Position numbers and translations under genes: made by a program
Source: Saccharina japonica
Taxonomy: Eukaryota > Sar > Phaeophyceae > Laminariales > Laminariaceae
Length of the DNA stretch: 64,000 nt
Direction: 5' to 3'
Assembly: GCA_008828725.1 (NCBI GenBank)
Contig: MEHQ01001626.1
Location: 268,250 to 332,249 of the forward strand
Shown: positions 33,638 to 45,507 of the stretch, piece by piece
How positions within the stretch are numbered: position 1 is the first letter of the stretch
Layout: every line of letters starts with the position of its first letter
Notes under the pieces: generated by a model
Told to the model about the DNA's origin: nothing
Database searches by the model: none
The model's input: only the letters and a program-made list of their open reading frames with translations

Positions 33638-34022
33638 GTGGGAGTGCGATGGCAATCTGGTGGCGAGCTATCGCTCGAAGTCACTACGCGGTATCTGCGC
33701 TGGTGGGAGTGCGATGGCAATCTGGTGGCGAGCTATCGCTCGAAATCACTACGCGGTACCTGCGCTGGTGGGAGTGCGATGGCAATCTGGTGGCGAGCTA
33801 TCGCTCGAAATCACTACGCGGTACCTGCGCTGGTGGGAGTGCGATGGCAATCTGGTGGCGAGCTATCGCTCGAAATCACTACGCGGTATCTGCGCTGGTG
33901 GGAGTGCGATGGCAATCTGGTGGCGAGCTATCGCTCGAAATCACTACGTGTGGGGAACCGGTGCTGGTGGGACTGCGCTGGATATGGCAGGAGCAGAAGA
34001 AAGTGTTTGGGTTGATTTTTAA
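33638..34022 (+). repeat. 65-bp satellite, subfamily a: five units plus terminal module
   Basis: Units beginning GTGGGAGTGCGATGG start at 33,638, 33,703, 33,768, 33,833 and 33,898, each 65 bp apart. The fifth is 69 bp and switches part-way to the sequence of subfamily b (TGTGGGGAACCGGTGCTG). The array then enters the 56-bp terminal module (33,967-34,022), whose reading TALDMAGAEESVWVDF ends in a stop. The two subfamilies align along their full 65 bp. Confidence 0.9.
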
Positions 34023-34345
34023 ACACACTTTGACCGTGAGGGTGTCGAAAATTTTCGACACCTCCTGCGTGGAGTGCGTTTTTTTTCTTGATTTCAGGTA
34101 GGTGTCTGTTTTCGTCAGCAAATGGACCAGGTACACCTTTTTTTGGCCGCTGCCCAAACAAAAATAGGTTCGGAAACCTGTGTATTTAACACAAACAATA
34201 CCGACAGACAGGTGTTCCCCATTGCCTTGAGGAGGGGACGGGGAGTCCAGGGCGGGCGCTGATTCCCGGTGTCCGCAACGCGGAGCACCCCCACCTTCAT
34301 GGCGGGCCCGTCGGTTCTTGTACGATGTAGTATTAGTCTATACTA

Positions 34346-34647
34346 CAGGTGGGCACCGGGAGGCGAAAAAAAAAACTAAAACCGGATAACGAGGCGTTAC
34401 TACCAAAACCAAAAAGCGGATAAAACCTTTTTTTTTCGCCTGTTTTAAGCCGTTTTCGGAAAACCGGTTAAAAACCGGATGGTAACGTGAAACGCCTCCA
34501 AATGATTGAACAGGCCGGCATGTTTGAGTGAAACACGTGGTGTTTTTTTTTCTGGATTCCGAGCCACAACCACAGCGCACGTACGTGGTAACGTGACTTC
34601 AAGGTATAAAACAGTGTTGTAAAGAAGACACTGCCGGTGCACACAGG
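34346..34647. mobile_element. Possible hAT-like MITE
   Basis: The left end reads AGGTGGGCACCGG and the right end inward CCTGTGTGCACCGG. TACTAC flanks both sides. Interior AAAACCGG and AAAGCGGATAAAACC motifs lie near both ends. The short flank match is weak because TACTAC is common locally. Confidence 0.35.
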
Positions 34648-35321
34648 TACTACTGCTGTATTGACCTACTGGTTGGTATTAATATGGCTTTCTTCGCGAT
34701 TACATGCTTTCTGTCTTTTTTTTCTTTGCCTTGCAGATCAGCGTATTCGGAGGGCTTTCCTGCACGCGGTCTAAAAATACTAAAATCGAGTCAAAATATC
34801 CACACTTTTTTCAAGATAAACACATTTCACACCAATTTCAATATATTTTGTTTCCGTACTAAAATCAAGGGAAGCGGACCAAAAAAGGTACACCTGGTCC
34901 GTTCGCGGCCAAAAACAGGTACATACAGTACATTTTCGAACACTGGATATATCGACATGACGGCATCGCCAAGGGGAACACATCGGTGAAGAGATTTTTG
35001 GCGTACGAGTTGTCGTTCGCGAGATATGGTGAAATTGGTATTCCTTAGGGAGGCGTTATTCCATAGGGGATAGTTTTTTCTGCAGTAATCCCATAGTAAA
35101 ACCAACATAATATGTTTTCGGCCATATATCGGTCAATACGCCGACTAATTCGACTTTAGAAGTCTTGACAAGATCGCATCAACAAGGGGAAGACGTCCAT
35201 GTCACGTTTTTGCTGCCTGCGAGCCTATCAGGCTGTGGTAGGAACCGCCCGCCAAATTACTAGTAAAATGTATTGAGCAAATTTGAAACCTTAGGGGAAA
35301 AAATACACTTCGCGGAAATCA

Positions 35322-35612
35322 CTTTTGCACCATAAATGAAAACGAGTTGGAAAACAAAAATTGGCAGGAGGGGTGTTCTTCATGACCATACGAAAAAACG
35401 ACCAGATAGCCATGTTTTGTTTTCGTTTTGGCTTGTCTGTAATGTTGGGTCAAAGTTGCCGGAAAAACAAAAAACAAAACGTTAAAATGTACCTTATTCA
35501 CCAAAAAAACATTTTTTCAAAAAAGGCCATCATGTCGTTTTTTCGTATGGTCATGAAGAATACCCCTGCCATATTTCGTTTTCCCACTCGTTTTCATTAA
35601 TTGTGCAAAAGT
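35322..35612. mobile_element. Foldback MITE, about 80-bp arms
   Basis: The left arm reads CTTTTGCACCATAAATGAAA and the right arm inward CTTTTGCACAATTAATGAAA. Both continue with ACGAGT-GGAAAAC and a CCATACGAAAAAACGAC block. I see no clear TSD. A half copy lies at 13,283-13,370. Confidence 0.7.
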
Positions 35613-35905
35613 CTAAAGACAAAATGTTCCTGCTCTTGCTGGAACCAGCTCGTACGTTGGCATGATATGTGCTTCGATATTCTTCTCCCTCTTTCGCTAA
35701 ATTAATAACTATACCCCCCCATACCACGAACAACCTAAACCATTTCTGATATACATATAGGTATATACTGGCAGTAGAAAATACCTGGAAAACATGAAAA
35801 TATCACCTCCATGTATCTCCTCTGGATTTAGAGAGTTCTCGTATCAGGCCCGAGACCCGAAGGAGGCTCTACAGCACAGCGNCTGGTCTATCTTGAGTAT
35901 GTAGA

Positions 35906-36011
35906 TATACTGGTGGGTCGCTATCGCGACAAATCAGTGTGGGGAACCGGTGCTGGTGGGACTGCGCTGGATATGGCAGGAGCAGAAGAAAGTGTTTGGG
36001 TTGATTTTTAA
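35906..36011 (+). repeat. 65-bp satellite, subfamily b: single partial unit plus terminal module
   Basis: One partial unit (35,906-35,955) is followed by the 56-bp module (35,956-36,011), identical to the other two loci. One undetermined base is at 35,882. The preceding ATGTAGATATAC also occurs about 45 bp before the large array. Confidence 0.88.
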
Positions 36012-36706
36012 CAAAGGTGTTTGGGTTTGTGCCTGAAGTCTGATACGCACATAATAAGTCGAAAGCTGCAGTTCTACAGGTAGTATACCGGAATACACTG
36101 CACTAGGCGCTAGCACGACACGGACAGTCTAACCGCAACATCTCAGTGGTGGTCTTCATCGTACGCTTCTCCCGGGGTTTTTCTGTCAAGGGTGTCGACC
36201 GGTCAACAGCTACAAACGACTACAACAAAGCGTCTCGACCCTGAATGCCAGAACCTCCGTATCATTCAAAGCTGCTTTCCGCAGTTGGATAGAAGACAGC
36301 TTGCCACGTTTTCAAGAAACCAAATACCAATCAGGCACAATACAGCATCGGTTGCGTCATTCCCGTTGTCTCCTCCGCAATGCACTTCAACCATCATCTC
36401 GGATAAAGTGGAAAGCTATACTAATGGATGATGGCGTTCTACGATACCCCTAATATGCGAGTGTTGTTTGTTGGCACCCATGGTTGATAAGCTCACCCCC
36501 CCCCCTCCCGCGGAATACGTATACGTCACGTATACTCTCCTTCCTGCAATTCAATGTGTTATTGGGGCATCTGTCCTAACGTATGTTTGTGGCCATAAAG
36601 CGTGCATCGTCTTAGGAGGAGGAATCAGCACGAATACTACGGTGTGTTGGATGTGGACATGTAGATATACAGATCACAAACCATATTCAGCACCCCCACA
36701 GCCGTG
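36012..36706. other. Spacer before the large satellite
   Basis: A frame beginning at the ATG at 36,480 runs into the array. Its first ~75 codons show no known domain. I do not call a gene. Confidence 0.4.
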
Positions 36707-39700
36707 CCGGTGCTCGTGGGACTGCGCTGGTATACTGGTGGGTCGCTATCGCGACAAATCAGTGTGGGGAACCGGTGCTCGTGGGACTGCGCTGGTATAC
36801 TGGTGGGTCGCTATCGCGACAAATCAGTGTGGGGAACCGGTGCTCGTGGGACTGCGCTGGTATACTGGTGGGTCGCTATCGCGACAAATCAGTGTGGGGA
36901 ACCGGTGCTCGTGGGACTGCGCTGGTATACTGGTGGGTCGCTATCGCGACAAATCAGTGTGGGGAACCGGTGCTCGTGGGACTGCGCTGGTATACTGGTG
37001 GGTCGCTATCGCGACAAATCAGTGTGGGGAACCGGTGCTCGTGGGACTGCGCTGGTATACTGGTGGGTCGCTATCGCGACAAATCAGTGTGGGGAACCGG
37101 TGCTCGTGGGACTGCGCTGGTATACTGGTGGGTCGCTATCGCGACAAATCAGTGTGGGGAACCGGTGCTCGTGGGACTGCGCTGGTATACTGGTGGGTCG
37201 CTATCGCGACAAATCAGTGTGGGGAACCGGTGCTCGTGGGACTGCGCTGGTATACTGGTGGGTCGCTATCGCGACAAATCAGTGTGGGGAACCGGTGCTC
37301 GTGGGACTGCGCTGGTATACTGGTGGGTCGCTATCGCGACAAATCAGTGTGGGGAACCGGTGCTCGTGGGACTGCGCTGGTATACTGGTGGGTCGCTATC
37401 GCGACAAATCAGTGTGGGGAACCGGTGCTCGTGGGACTGCGCTGGTATACTGGTGGGTCGCTATCGCGACAAATCAGTGTGGGGAACCGGTGCTCGTGGG
37501 ACTGCGCTGGTATACTGGTGGGTCGCTATCGCGACAAATCAGTGTGGGGAACCGGTGCTCGTGGGACTGCGCTGGTATACTGGTGGGTCGCTATCGCGAC
37601 AAATCAGTGTGGGGAACCGGTGCTCGTGGGACTGCGCTGGTATACTGGTGGGTCGCTATCGCGACAAATCAGTGTGGGGAACCGGTGCTCGTGGGACTGC
37701 GCTGGTATACTGGTGGGTCGCTATCGCGACAAATCAGTGTGGGGAACCGGTGCTCGTGGGACTGCGCTGGTATACTGGTGGGTCGCTATCGCGACAAATC
37801 AGTGTGGGGAACCGGTGCTCGTGGGACTGCGCTGGTATACTGGTGGGTCGCTATCGCGACAAATCAGTGTGGGGAACCGGTGCTCGTGGGACTGCGCTGG
37901 TATACTGGTGGGTCGCTATCGCGACAAATCAGTGTGGGGAACCGGTGCTCGTGGGACTGCGCTGGTATACTGGTGGGTCGCTATCGCGACAAATCAGTGT
38001 GGGGAACCGGTGCTCGTGGGACTGCGCTGGTATACTGGTGGGTCGCTATCGCGACAAATCAGTGTGGGGAACCGGTGCTCGTGGGACTGCGCTGGTATAC
38101 TGGTGGGTCGCTATCGCGACAAATCAGTGTGGGGAACCGGTGCTCGTGGGACTGCGCTGGTATACTGGTGGGTCGCTATCGCGACAAATCAGTGTGGGGA
38201 ACCGGTGCTCGTGGGACTGCGCTGGTATACTGGTGGGTCGCTATCGCGACAAATCAGTGTGGGGAACCGGTGCTCGTGGGACTGCGCTGGTATACTGGTG
38301 GGTCGCTATCGCGACAAATCAGTGTGGGGAACCGGTGCTCGTGGGACTGCGCTGGTATACTGGTGGGTCGCTATCGCGACAAATCAGTGTGGGGAACCGG
38401 TGCTCGTGGGACTGCGCTGGTATACTGGTGGGTCGCTATCGCGACAAATCAGTGTGGGGAACCGGTGCTCGTGGGACTGCGCTGGTATACTGGTGGGTCG
38501 CTATCGCGACAAATCAGTGTGGGGAACCGGTGCTCGTGGGACTGCGCTGGTATACTGGTGGGTCGCTATCGCGACAAATCAGTGTGGGGAACCGGTGCTC
38601 GTGGGACTGCGCTGGTATACTGGTGGGTCGCTATCGCGACAAATCAGTGTGGGGAACCGGTGCTCGTGGGACTGCGCTGGTATACTGGTGGGTCGCTATC
38701 GCGACAAATCAGTGTGGGGAACCGGTGCTCGTGGGACTGCGCTGGTATACTGGTGGGTCGCTATCGCGACAAATCAGTGTGGGGAACCGGTGCTCGTGGG
38801 ACTGCGCTGGTATACTGGTGGGTCGCTATCGCGACAAATCAGTGTGGGGAACCGGTGCTCGTGGGACTGCGCTGGTATACTGGTGGGTCGCTATCGCGAC
38901 AAATCAGTGTGGGGAACCGGTGCTCGTGGGACTGCGCTGGTATACTGGTGGGTCGCTATCGCGACAAATCAGTGTGGGGAACCGGTGCTCGTGGGACTGC
39001 GCTGGTATACTGGTGGGTCGCTATCGCGACAAATCAGTGTGGGGAACCGGTGCTCGTGGGACTGCGCTGGTATACTGGTGGGTCGCTATCGCGACAAATC
39101 AGTGTGGGGAACCGGTGCTCGTGGGACTGCGCTGGTATACTGGTGGGTCGCTATCGCGACAAATCAGTGTGGGGAACCGGTGCTCGTGGGACTGCGCTGG
39201 TATACTGGTGGGTCGCTATCGCGACAAATCAGTGTGGGGAACCGGTGCTCGTGGGACTGCGCTGGTATACTGGTGGGTCGCTATCGCGACAAATCAGTGT
39301 GGGGAACCGGTGCTCGTGGGACTGCGCTGGTATACTGGTGGGTCGCTATCGCGACAAATCAGTGTGGGGAACCGGTGCTCGTGGGACTGCGCTGGTATAC
39401 TGGTGGGTCGCTATCGCGACAAATCAGTGTGGGGAACCGGTGCTCGTGGGACTGCGCTGGTATACTGGTGGGTCGCTATCGCGACAAATCAGTGTGGGGA
39501 ACCGGTGCTCGTGGGACTGCGCTGGTATACTGGTGGGTCGCTATCGCGACAAATCAGTGTGGGGAACCGGTGCTCGTGGGACTGCGCTGGTATACTGGTG
39601 GGTCGCTATCGCGACAAATCAGTGTGGGGAACCGGTGCTCGTGGGACTGCGCTGGTATACTGGTGGGTCGCTATCGCGACAAATCAGTGTGGGGAACCGG

Positions 39701-42700
39701 TGCTCGTGGGACTGCGCTGGTATACTGGTGGGTCGCTATCGCGACAAATCAGTGTGGGGAACCGGTGCTCGTGGGACTGCGCTGGTATACTGGTGGGTCG
39801 CTATCGCGACAAATCAGTGTGGGGAACCGGTGCTCGTGGGACTGCGCTGGTATACTGGTGGGTCGCTATCGCGACAAATCAGTGTGGGGAACCGGTGCTC
39901 GTGGGACTGCGCTGGTATACTGGTGGGTCGCTATCGCGACAAATCAGTGTGGGGAACCGGTGCTCGTGGGACTGCGCTGGTATACTGGTGGGTCGCTATC
40001 GCGACAAATCAGTGTGGGGAACCGGTGCTCGTGGGACTGCGCTGGTATACTGGTGGGTCGCTATCGCGACAAATCAGTGTGGGGAACCGGTGCTCGTGGG
40101 ACTGCGCTGGTATACTGGTGGGTCGCTATCGCGACAAATCAGTGTGGGGAACCGGTGCTCGTGGGACTGCGCTGGTATACTGGTGGGTCGCTATCGCGAC
40201 AAATCAGTGTGGGGAACCGGTGCTCGTGGGACTGCGCTGGTATACTGGTGGGTCGCTATCGCGACAAATCAGTGTGGGGAACCGGTGCTCGTGGGACTGC
40301 GCTGGTATACTGGTGGGTCGCTATCGCGACAAATCAGTGTGGGGAACCGGTGCTCGTGGGACTGCGCTGGTATACTGGTGGGTCGCTATCGCGACAAATC
40401 AGTGTGGGGAACCGGTGCTCGTGGGACTGCGCTGGTATACTGGTGGGTCGCTATCGCGACAAATCAGTGTGGGGAACCGGTGCTCGTGGGACTGCGCTGG
40501 TATACTGGTGGGTCGCTATCGCGACAAATCAGTGTGGGGAACCGGTGCTCGTGGGACTGCGCTGGTATACTGGTGGGTCGCTATCGCGACAAATCAGTGT
40601 GGGGAACCGGTGCTCGTGGGACTGCGCTGGTATACTGGTGGGTCGCTATCGCGACAAATCAGTGTGGGGAACCGGTGCTCGTGGGACTGCGCTGGTATAC
40701 TGGTGGGTCGCTATCGCGACAAATCAGTGTGGGGAACCGGTGCTCGTGGGACTGCGCTGGTATACTGGTGGGTCGCTATCGCGACAAATCAGTGTGGGGA
40801 ACCGGTGCTCGTGGGACTGCGCTGGTATACTGGTGGGTCGCTATCGCGACAAATCAGTGTGGGGAACCGGTGCTCGTGGGACTGCGCTGGTATACTGGTG
40901 GGTCGCTATCGCGACAAATCAGTGTGGGGAACCGGTGCTCGTGGGACTGCGCTGGTATACTGGTGGGTCGCTATCGCGACAAATCAGTGTGGGGAACCGG
41001 TGCTCGTGGGACTGCGCTGGTATACTGGTGGGTCGCTATCGCGACAAATCAGTGTGGGGAACCGGTGCTCGTGGGACTGCGCTGGTATACTGGTGGGTCG
41101 CTATCGCGACAAATCAGTGTGGGGAACCGGTGCTCGTGGGACTGCGCTGGTATACTGGTGGGTCGCTATCGCGACAAATCAGTGTGGGGAACCGGTGCTC
41201 GTGGGACTGCGCTGGTATACTGGTGGGTCGCTATCGCGACAAATCAGTGTGGGGAACCGGTGCTCGTGGGACTGCGCTGGTATACTGGTGGGTCGCTATC
41301 GCGACAAATCAGTGTGGGGAACCGGTGCTCGTGGGACTGCGCTGGTATACTGGTGGGTCGCTATCGCGACAAATCAGTGTGGGGAACCGGTGCTCGTGGG
41401 ACTGCGCTGGTATACTGGTGGGTCGCTATCGCGACAAATCAGTGTGGGGAACCGGTGCTCGTGGGACTGCGCTGGTATACTGGTGGGTCGCTATCGCGAC
41501 AAATCAGTGTGGGGAACCGGTGCTCGTGGGACTGCGCTGGTATACTGGTGGGTCGCTATCGCGACAAATCAGTGTGGGGAACCGGTGCTCGTGGGACTGC
41601 GCTGGTATACTGGTGGGTCGCTATCGCGACAAATCAGTGTGGGGAACCGGTGCTCGTGGGACTGCGCTGGTATACTGGTGGGTCGCTATCGCGACAAATC
41701 AGTGTGGGGAACCGGTGCTCGTGGGACTGCGCTGGTATACTGGTGGGTCGCTATCGCGACAAATCAGTGTGGGGAACCGGTGCTCGTGGGACTGCGCTGG
41801 TATACTGGTGGGTCGCTATCGCGACAAATCAGTGTGGGGAACCGGTGCTCGTGGGACTGCGCTGGTATACTGGTGGGTCGCTATCGCGACAAATCAGTGT
41901 GGGGAACCGGTGCTCGTGGGACTGCGCTGGTATACTGGTGGGTCGCTATCGCGACAAATCAGTGTGGGGAACCGGTGCTCGTGGGACTGCGCTGGTATAC
42001 TGGTGGGTCGCTATCGCGACAAATCAGTGTGGGGAACCGGTGCTCGTGGGACTGCGCTGGTATACTGGTGGGTCGCTATCGCGACAAATCAGTGTGGGGA
42101 ACCGGTGCTCGTGGGACTGCGCTGGTATACTGGTGGGTCGCTATCGCGACAAATCAGTGTGGGGAACCGGTGCTCGTGGGACTGCGCTGGTATACTGGTG
42201 GGTCGCTATCGCGACAAATCAGTGTGGGGAACCGGTGCTCGTGGGACTGCGCTGGTATACTGGTGGGTCGCTATCGCGACAAATCAGTGTGGGGAACCGG
42301 TGCTCGTGGGACTGCGCTGGTATACTGGTGGGTCGCTATCGCGACAAATCAGTGTGGGGAACCGGTGCTCGTGGGACTGCGCTGGTATACTGGTGGGTCG
42401 CTATCGCGACAAATCAGTGTGGGGAACCGGTGCTCGTGGGACTGCGCTGGTATACTGGTGGGTCGCTATCGCGACAAATCAGTGTGGGGAACCGGTGCTC
42501 GTGGGACTGCGCTGGTATACTGGTGGGTCGCTATCGCGACAAATCAGTGTGGGGAACCGGTGCTCGTGGGACTGCGCTGGTATACTGGTGGGTCGCTATC
42601 GCGACAAATCAGTGTGGGGAACCGGTGCTCGTGGGACTGCGCTGGTATACTGGTGGGTCGCTATCGCGACAAATCAGTGTGGGGAACCGGTGCTCGTGGG

Positions 42701-43856
42701 ACTGCGCTGGTATACTGGTGGGTCGCTATCGCGACAAATCAGTGTGGGGAACCGGTGCTCGTGGGACTGCGCTGGTATACTGGTGGGTCGCTATCGCGAC
42801 AAATCAGTGTGGGGAACCGGTGCTCGTGGGACTGCGCTGGTATACTGGTGGGTCGCTATCGCGACAAATCAGTGTGGGGAACCGGTGCTCGTGGGACTGC
42901 GCTGGTATACTGGTGGGTCGCTATCGCGACAAATCAGTGTGGGGAACCGGTGCTCGTGGGACTGCGCTGGTATACTGGTGGGTCGCTATCGCGACAAATC
43001 AGTGTGGGGAACCGGTGCTCGTGGGACTGCGCTGGTATACTGGTGGGTCGCTATCGCGACAAATCAGTGTGGGGAACCGGTGCTCGTGGGACTGCGCTGG
43101 TATACTGGTGGGTCGCTATCGCGACAAATCAGTGTGGGGAACCGGTGCTCGTGGGACTGCGCTGGTATACTGGTGGGTCGCTATCGCGACAAATCAGTGT
43201 GGGGAACCGGTGCTCGTGGGACTGCGCTGGTATACTGGTGGGTCGCTATCGCGACAAATCAGTGTGGGGAACCGGTGCTCGTGGGACTGCGCTGGTATAC
43301 TGGTGGGTCGCTATCGCGACAAATCAGTGTGGGGAACCGGTGCTCGTGGGACTGCGCTGGTATACTGGTGGGTCGCTATCGCGACAAATCAGTGTGGGGA
43401 ACCGGTGCTCGTGGGACTGCGCTGGTATACTGGTGGGTCGCTATCGCGACAAATCAGTGTGGGGAACCGGTGCTCGTGGGACTGCGCTGGTATACTGGTG
43501 GGTCGCTATCGCGACAAATCAGTGTGGGGAACCGGTGCTCGTGGGACTGCGCTGGTATACTGGTGGGTCGCTATCGCGACAAATCAGTGTGGGGAACCGG
43601 TGCTCGTGGGACTGCGCTGGTATACTGGTGGGTCGCTATCGCGACAAATCAGTGTGGGGAACCGGTGCTCGTGGGACTGCGCTGGTATACTGGTGGGTCG
43701 CTATCGCGACAAATCAGTGTGGGGAACCGGTGCTGGTGGGACTGCGCTGGTATACTGGTGGGTCGCTATCGCGACAAATCAGTGTGGGGAAGCGGTGCTC
43801 GTGGGACTGCGCTGGATATGGCAGGAGCAGAAGAAAGTGTTTGGGTTGATTTTTAA
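36707..43856 (+). repeat. 65-bp satellite, subfamily b: 109-unit array
   Basis: GTGGGACTGC begins a unit at 36,716 and the terminal module begins at 43,801. The distance, 7,085 bp, is exactly 109 x 65. The units look identical by eye except near the right end, where I see two substitutions (43,735 and 43,792). The unit is about 60 percent GC and has no stop in any plus-strand frame. Because 65 is not a multiple of three, each frame cycles through all phases and a 65-residue peptide repeat arises every 195 bp. The array ends in the same 56-bp module as the loci at 33.97 and 35.96 kb. Confidence 0.97.
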
Positions 43857-43877
43857 TAACAACAACGACAACAAAAA

Positions 43878-45133
43878 ACAGCAACAACGGCACAAGCCAC
43901 TAGACTGCTGCATCTTCACCTAAAACCGAGGGGTGCGCACAAAGCGTTTACACGAAGGAGGAAACTAAAGTGGACAACGTGTACGTACGAACTTTGCTCG
44001 TTTTGTTTTTCATCATGCTGCCACCTGCTGGTAACATATGTGCGTGCAGCAGTACCTCATGCATTACTACTTGCTACGTACTGCTGTTTAATACGTACAT
44101 CATAGCCAGCCACAAAGAAAGGCGTTTTCTTTGGGCCTTTCATTCCATTTGTTCTGTTGGCAACTTGTAGGCAACCAACATACCTCGGTGTCTATCATTG
44201 TACCGCTATATAGAAGACGGCTCGTTCGCCTGACGGCCATACTACCGAGTGCTGTACTGGGCTGCTGTGCGACCACGTGTAGGCGCAATGTAGGTGGGAA
44301 TAGGGGCCAGGGGTTAGTCGTTCTACTATTGGCTGATACTACAGAGTATATGTCTCGGGAGGTAGAATCGGCGCCTCTTTTTATTTCCATCCAACTAAAA
44401 ATAAATAATATGAAAATAATGACGAACAAGAATAACTTGCTGCACTTCTAACGAAACAAATACAATACAAAAAAAACTCAACAACAACAGAGTACGTACT
44501 TGTACTCGGGAGGTCGAATCAGCACCACTTTCGTTTGTGGAGGTGGAGTATGGGCAATACCGATAATATGAGCAGAAGCATAATAAGCGCATACAGGATC
44601 AGCACCGCAGCTTTCTTTTCATTCAACAAACCAAATATCATGCGAAAAAAACTCAATAACAACAGAGTAGTACTCGGGAGGTCGAATCAGCACTGCTTTT
44701 TTTTCATCCTACGAAAAAACAAATAATATTAAAATCATGACGAACAAAACAAAACTTACTTGCTTCTCACTCCTATTAATAGAATATAATTCGGAAATAG
44801 TGAAGAAATATATAACTGCGCCGTCAACAGAGTGTATCGATGGCGTACGCTTTTTTCCTGGCCGATTTTCCCCTGCTATATGCGGAGTAATTATCATACT
44901 CAACAACAACAGGGTGTATTTAATGTAGTCGGAGTGTGGGCAACACATTATTGGCAGCAGCGTGTTGATACTCTGTAGTTGAATGAGGAGAAGCAACGTA
45001 TCTGTAAAACAGTTTGATAACATATCGTTGAGACCAATCGTACAAAATACTATAAATAGTTTTTCACGAGCGGCAATCGCTGTTCATACATCGCTGTAGA
45101 CGAAGGAGCAGCAGCAGTAACAGCAACATATGA

Positions 45134-45167
<34 letters not shown>

Positions 45168-45422
45168 CAGCACACAGGAGTACACAGATACGCACGACTA
45201 CCGCCGCTACTACTACTGAAGTACTGCTGCTGCTCCTGCTGCTCCTGCTGGGTAGGTTACGTACCTACCTCCCAACTTCGAAAGCGGAAGTGGTACACTT
45301 GGCAAAGTTCGATACAAAAATAAAAAGTACAACTAAGCGCAACTAACCCGTAAAGATGATACGGACCACTGCTGCGGACCACTCTCTAGTTCAAGCACAG
45401 ATTTATATATGTTTTTGCAAGG
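43878..45422 (+). repeat. Long direct repeat, copy 1
   Basis: About 1.5 kb that recurs at 45,508-46,934. It holds a stretch (43,970-44,170) reading FFIMLPPAGNICA within a hydrophobic N-terminus. It also has several 150-165-bp sub-repeats each starting CTCGGGAGGT-GAATC, CAG runs, and an end block GCGGACCACTCTCTA. The hydrophobic frame has no upstream ATG in phase before a stop; it would need a GTG start or splicing. Confidence 0.8.
45136..45167 (+). repeat. (CAG)10 microsatellite
   Basis: About ten uninterrupted CAG units inside long repeat copy 1. The equivalent place in copy 2 (46,640-46,690) has shorter, interrupted runs. Confidence 0.95.
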
Positions 45423-45507
45423 CTTTCCTACGGAATGATTATAGTAAGGGCGACGCAGGAAAAAAGGGTTACCTCGACCGCAGCAGAGCATCGACATAAT
45501 ACACAGC

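Noticed and set aside
36480-43856. A ~2,460-codon open frame over the satellite array as a giant repeat protein
   Set aside because: All three plus-strand frames are open because the 65-bp unit has no stop in any phase. Openness therefore gives no evidence for translation, and the lead-in shows no known domain.
36707-43856. CRISPR array
   Set aside because: Units are contiguous and identical with no unique spacers, and the setting is eukaryotic.
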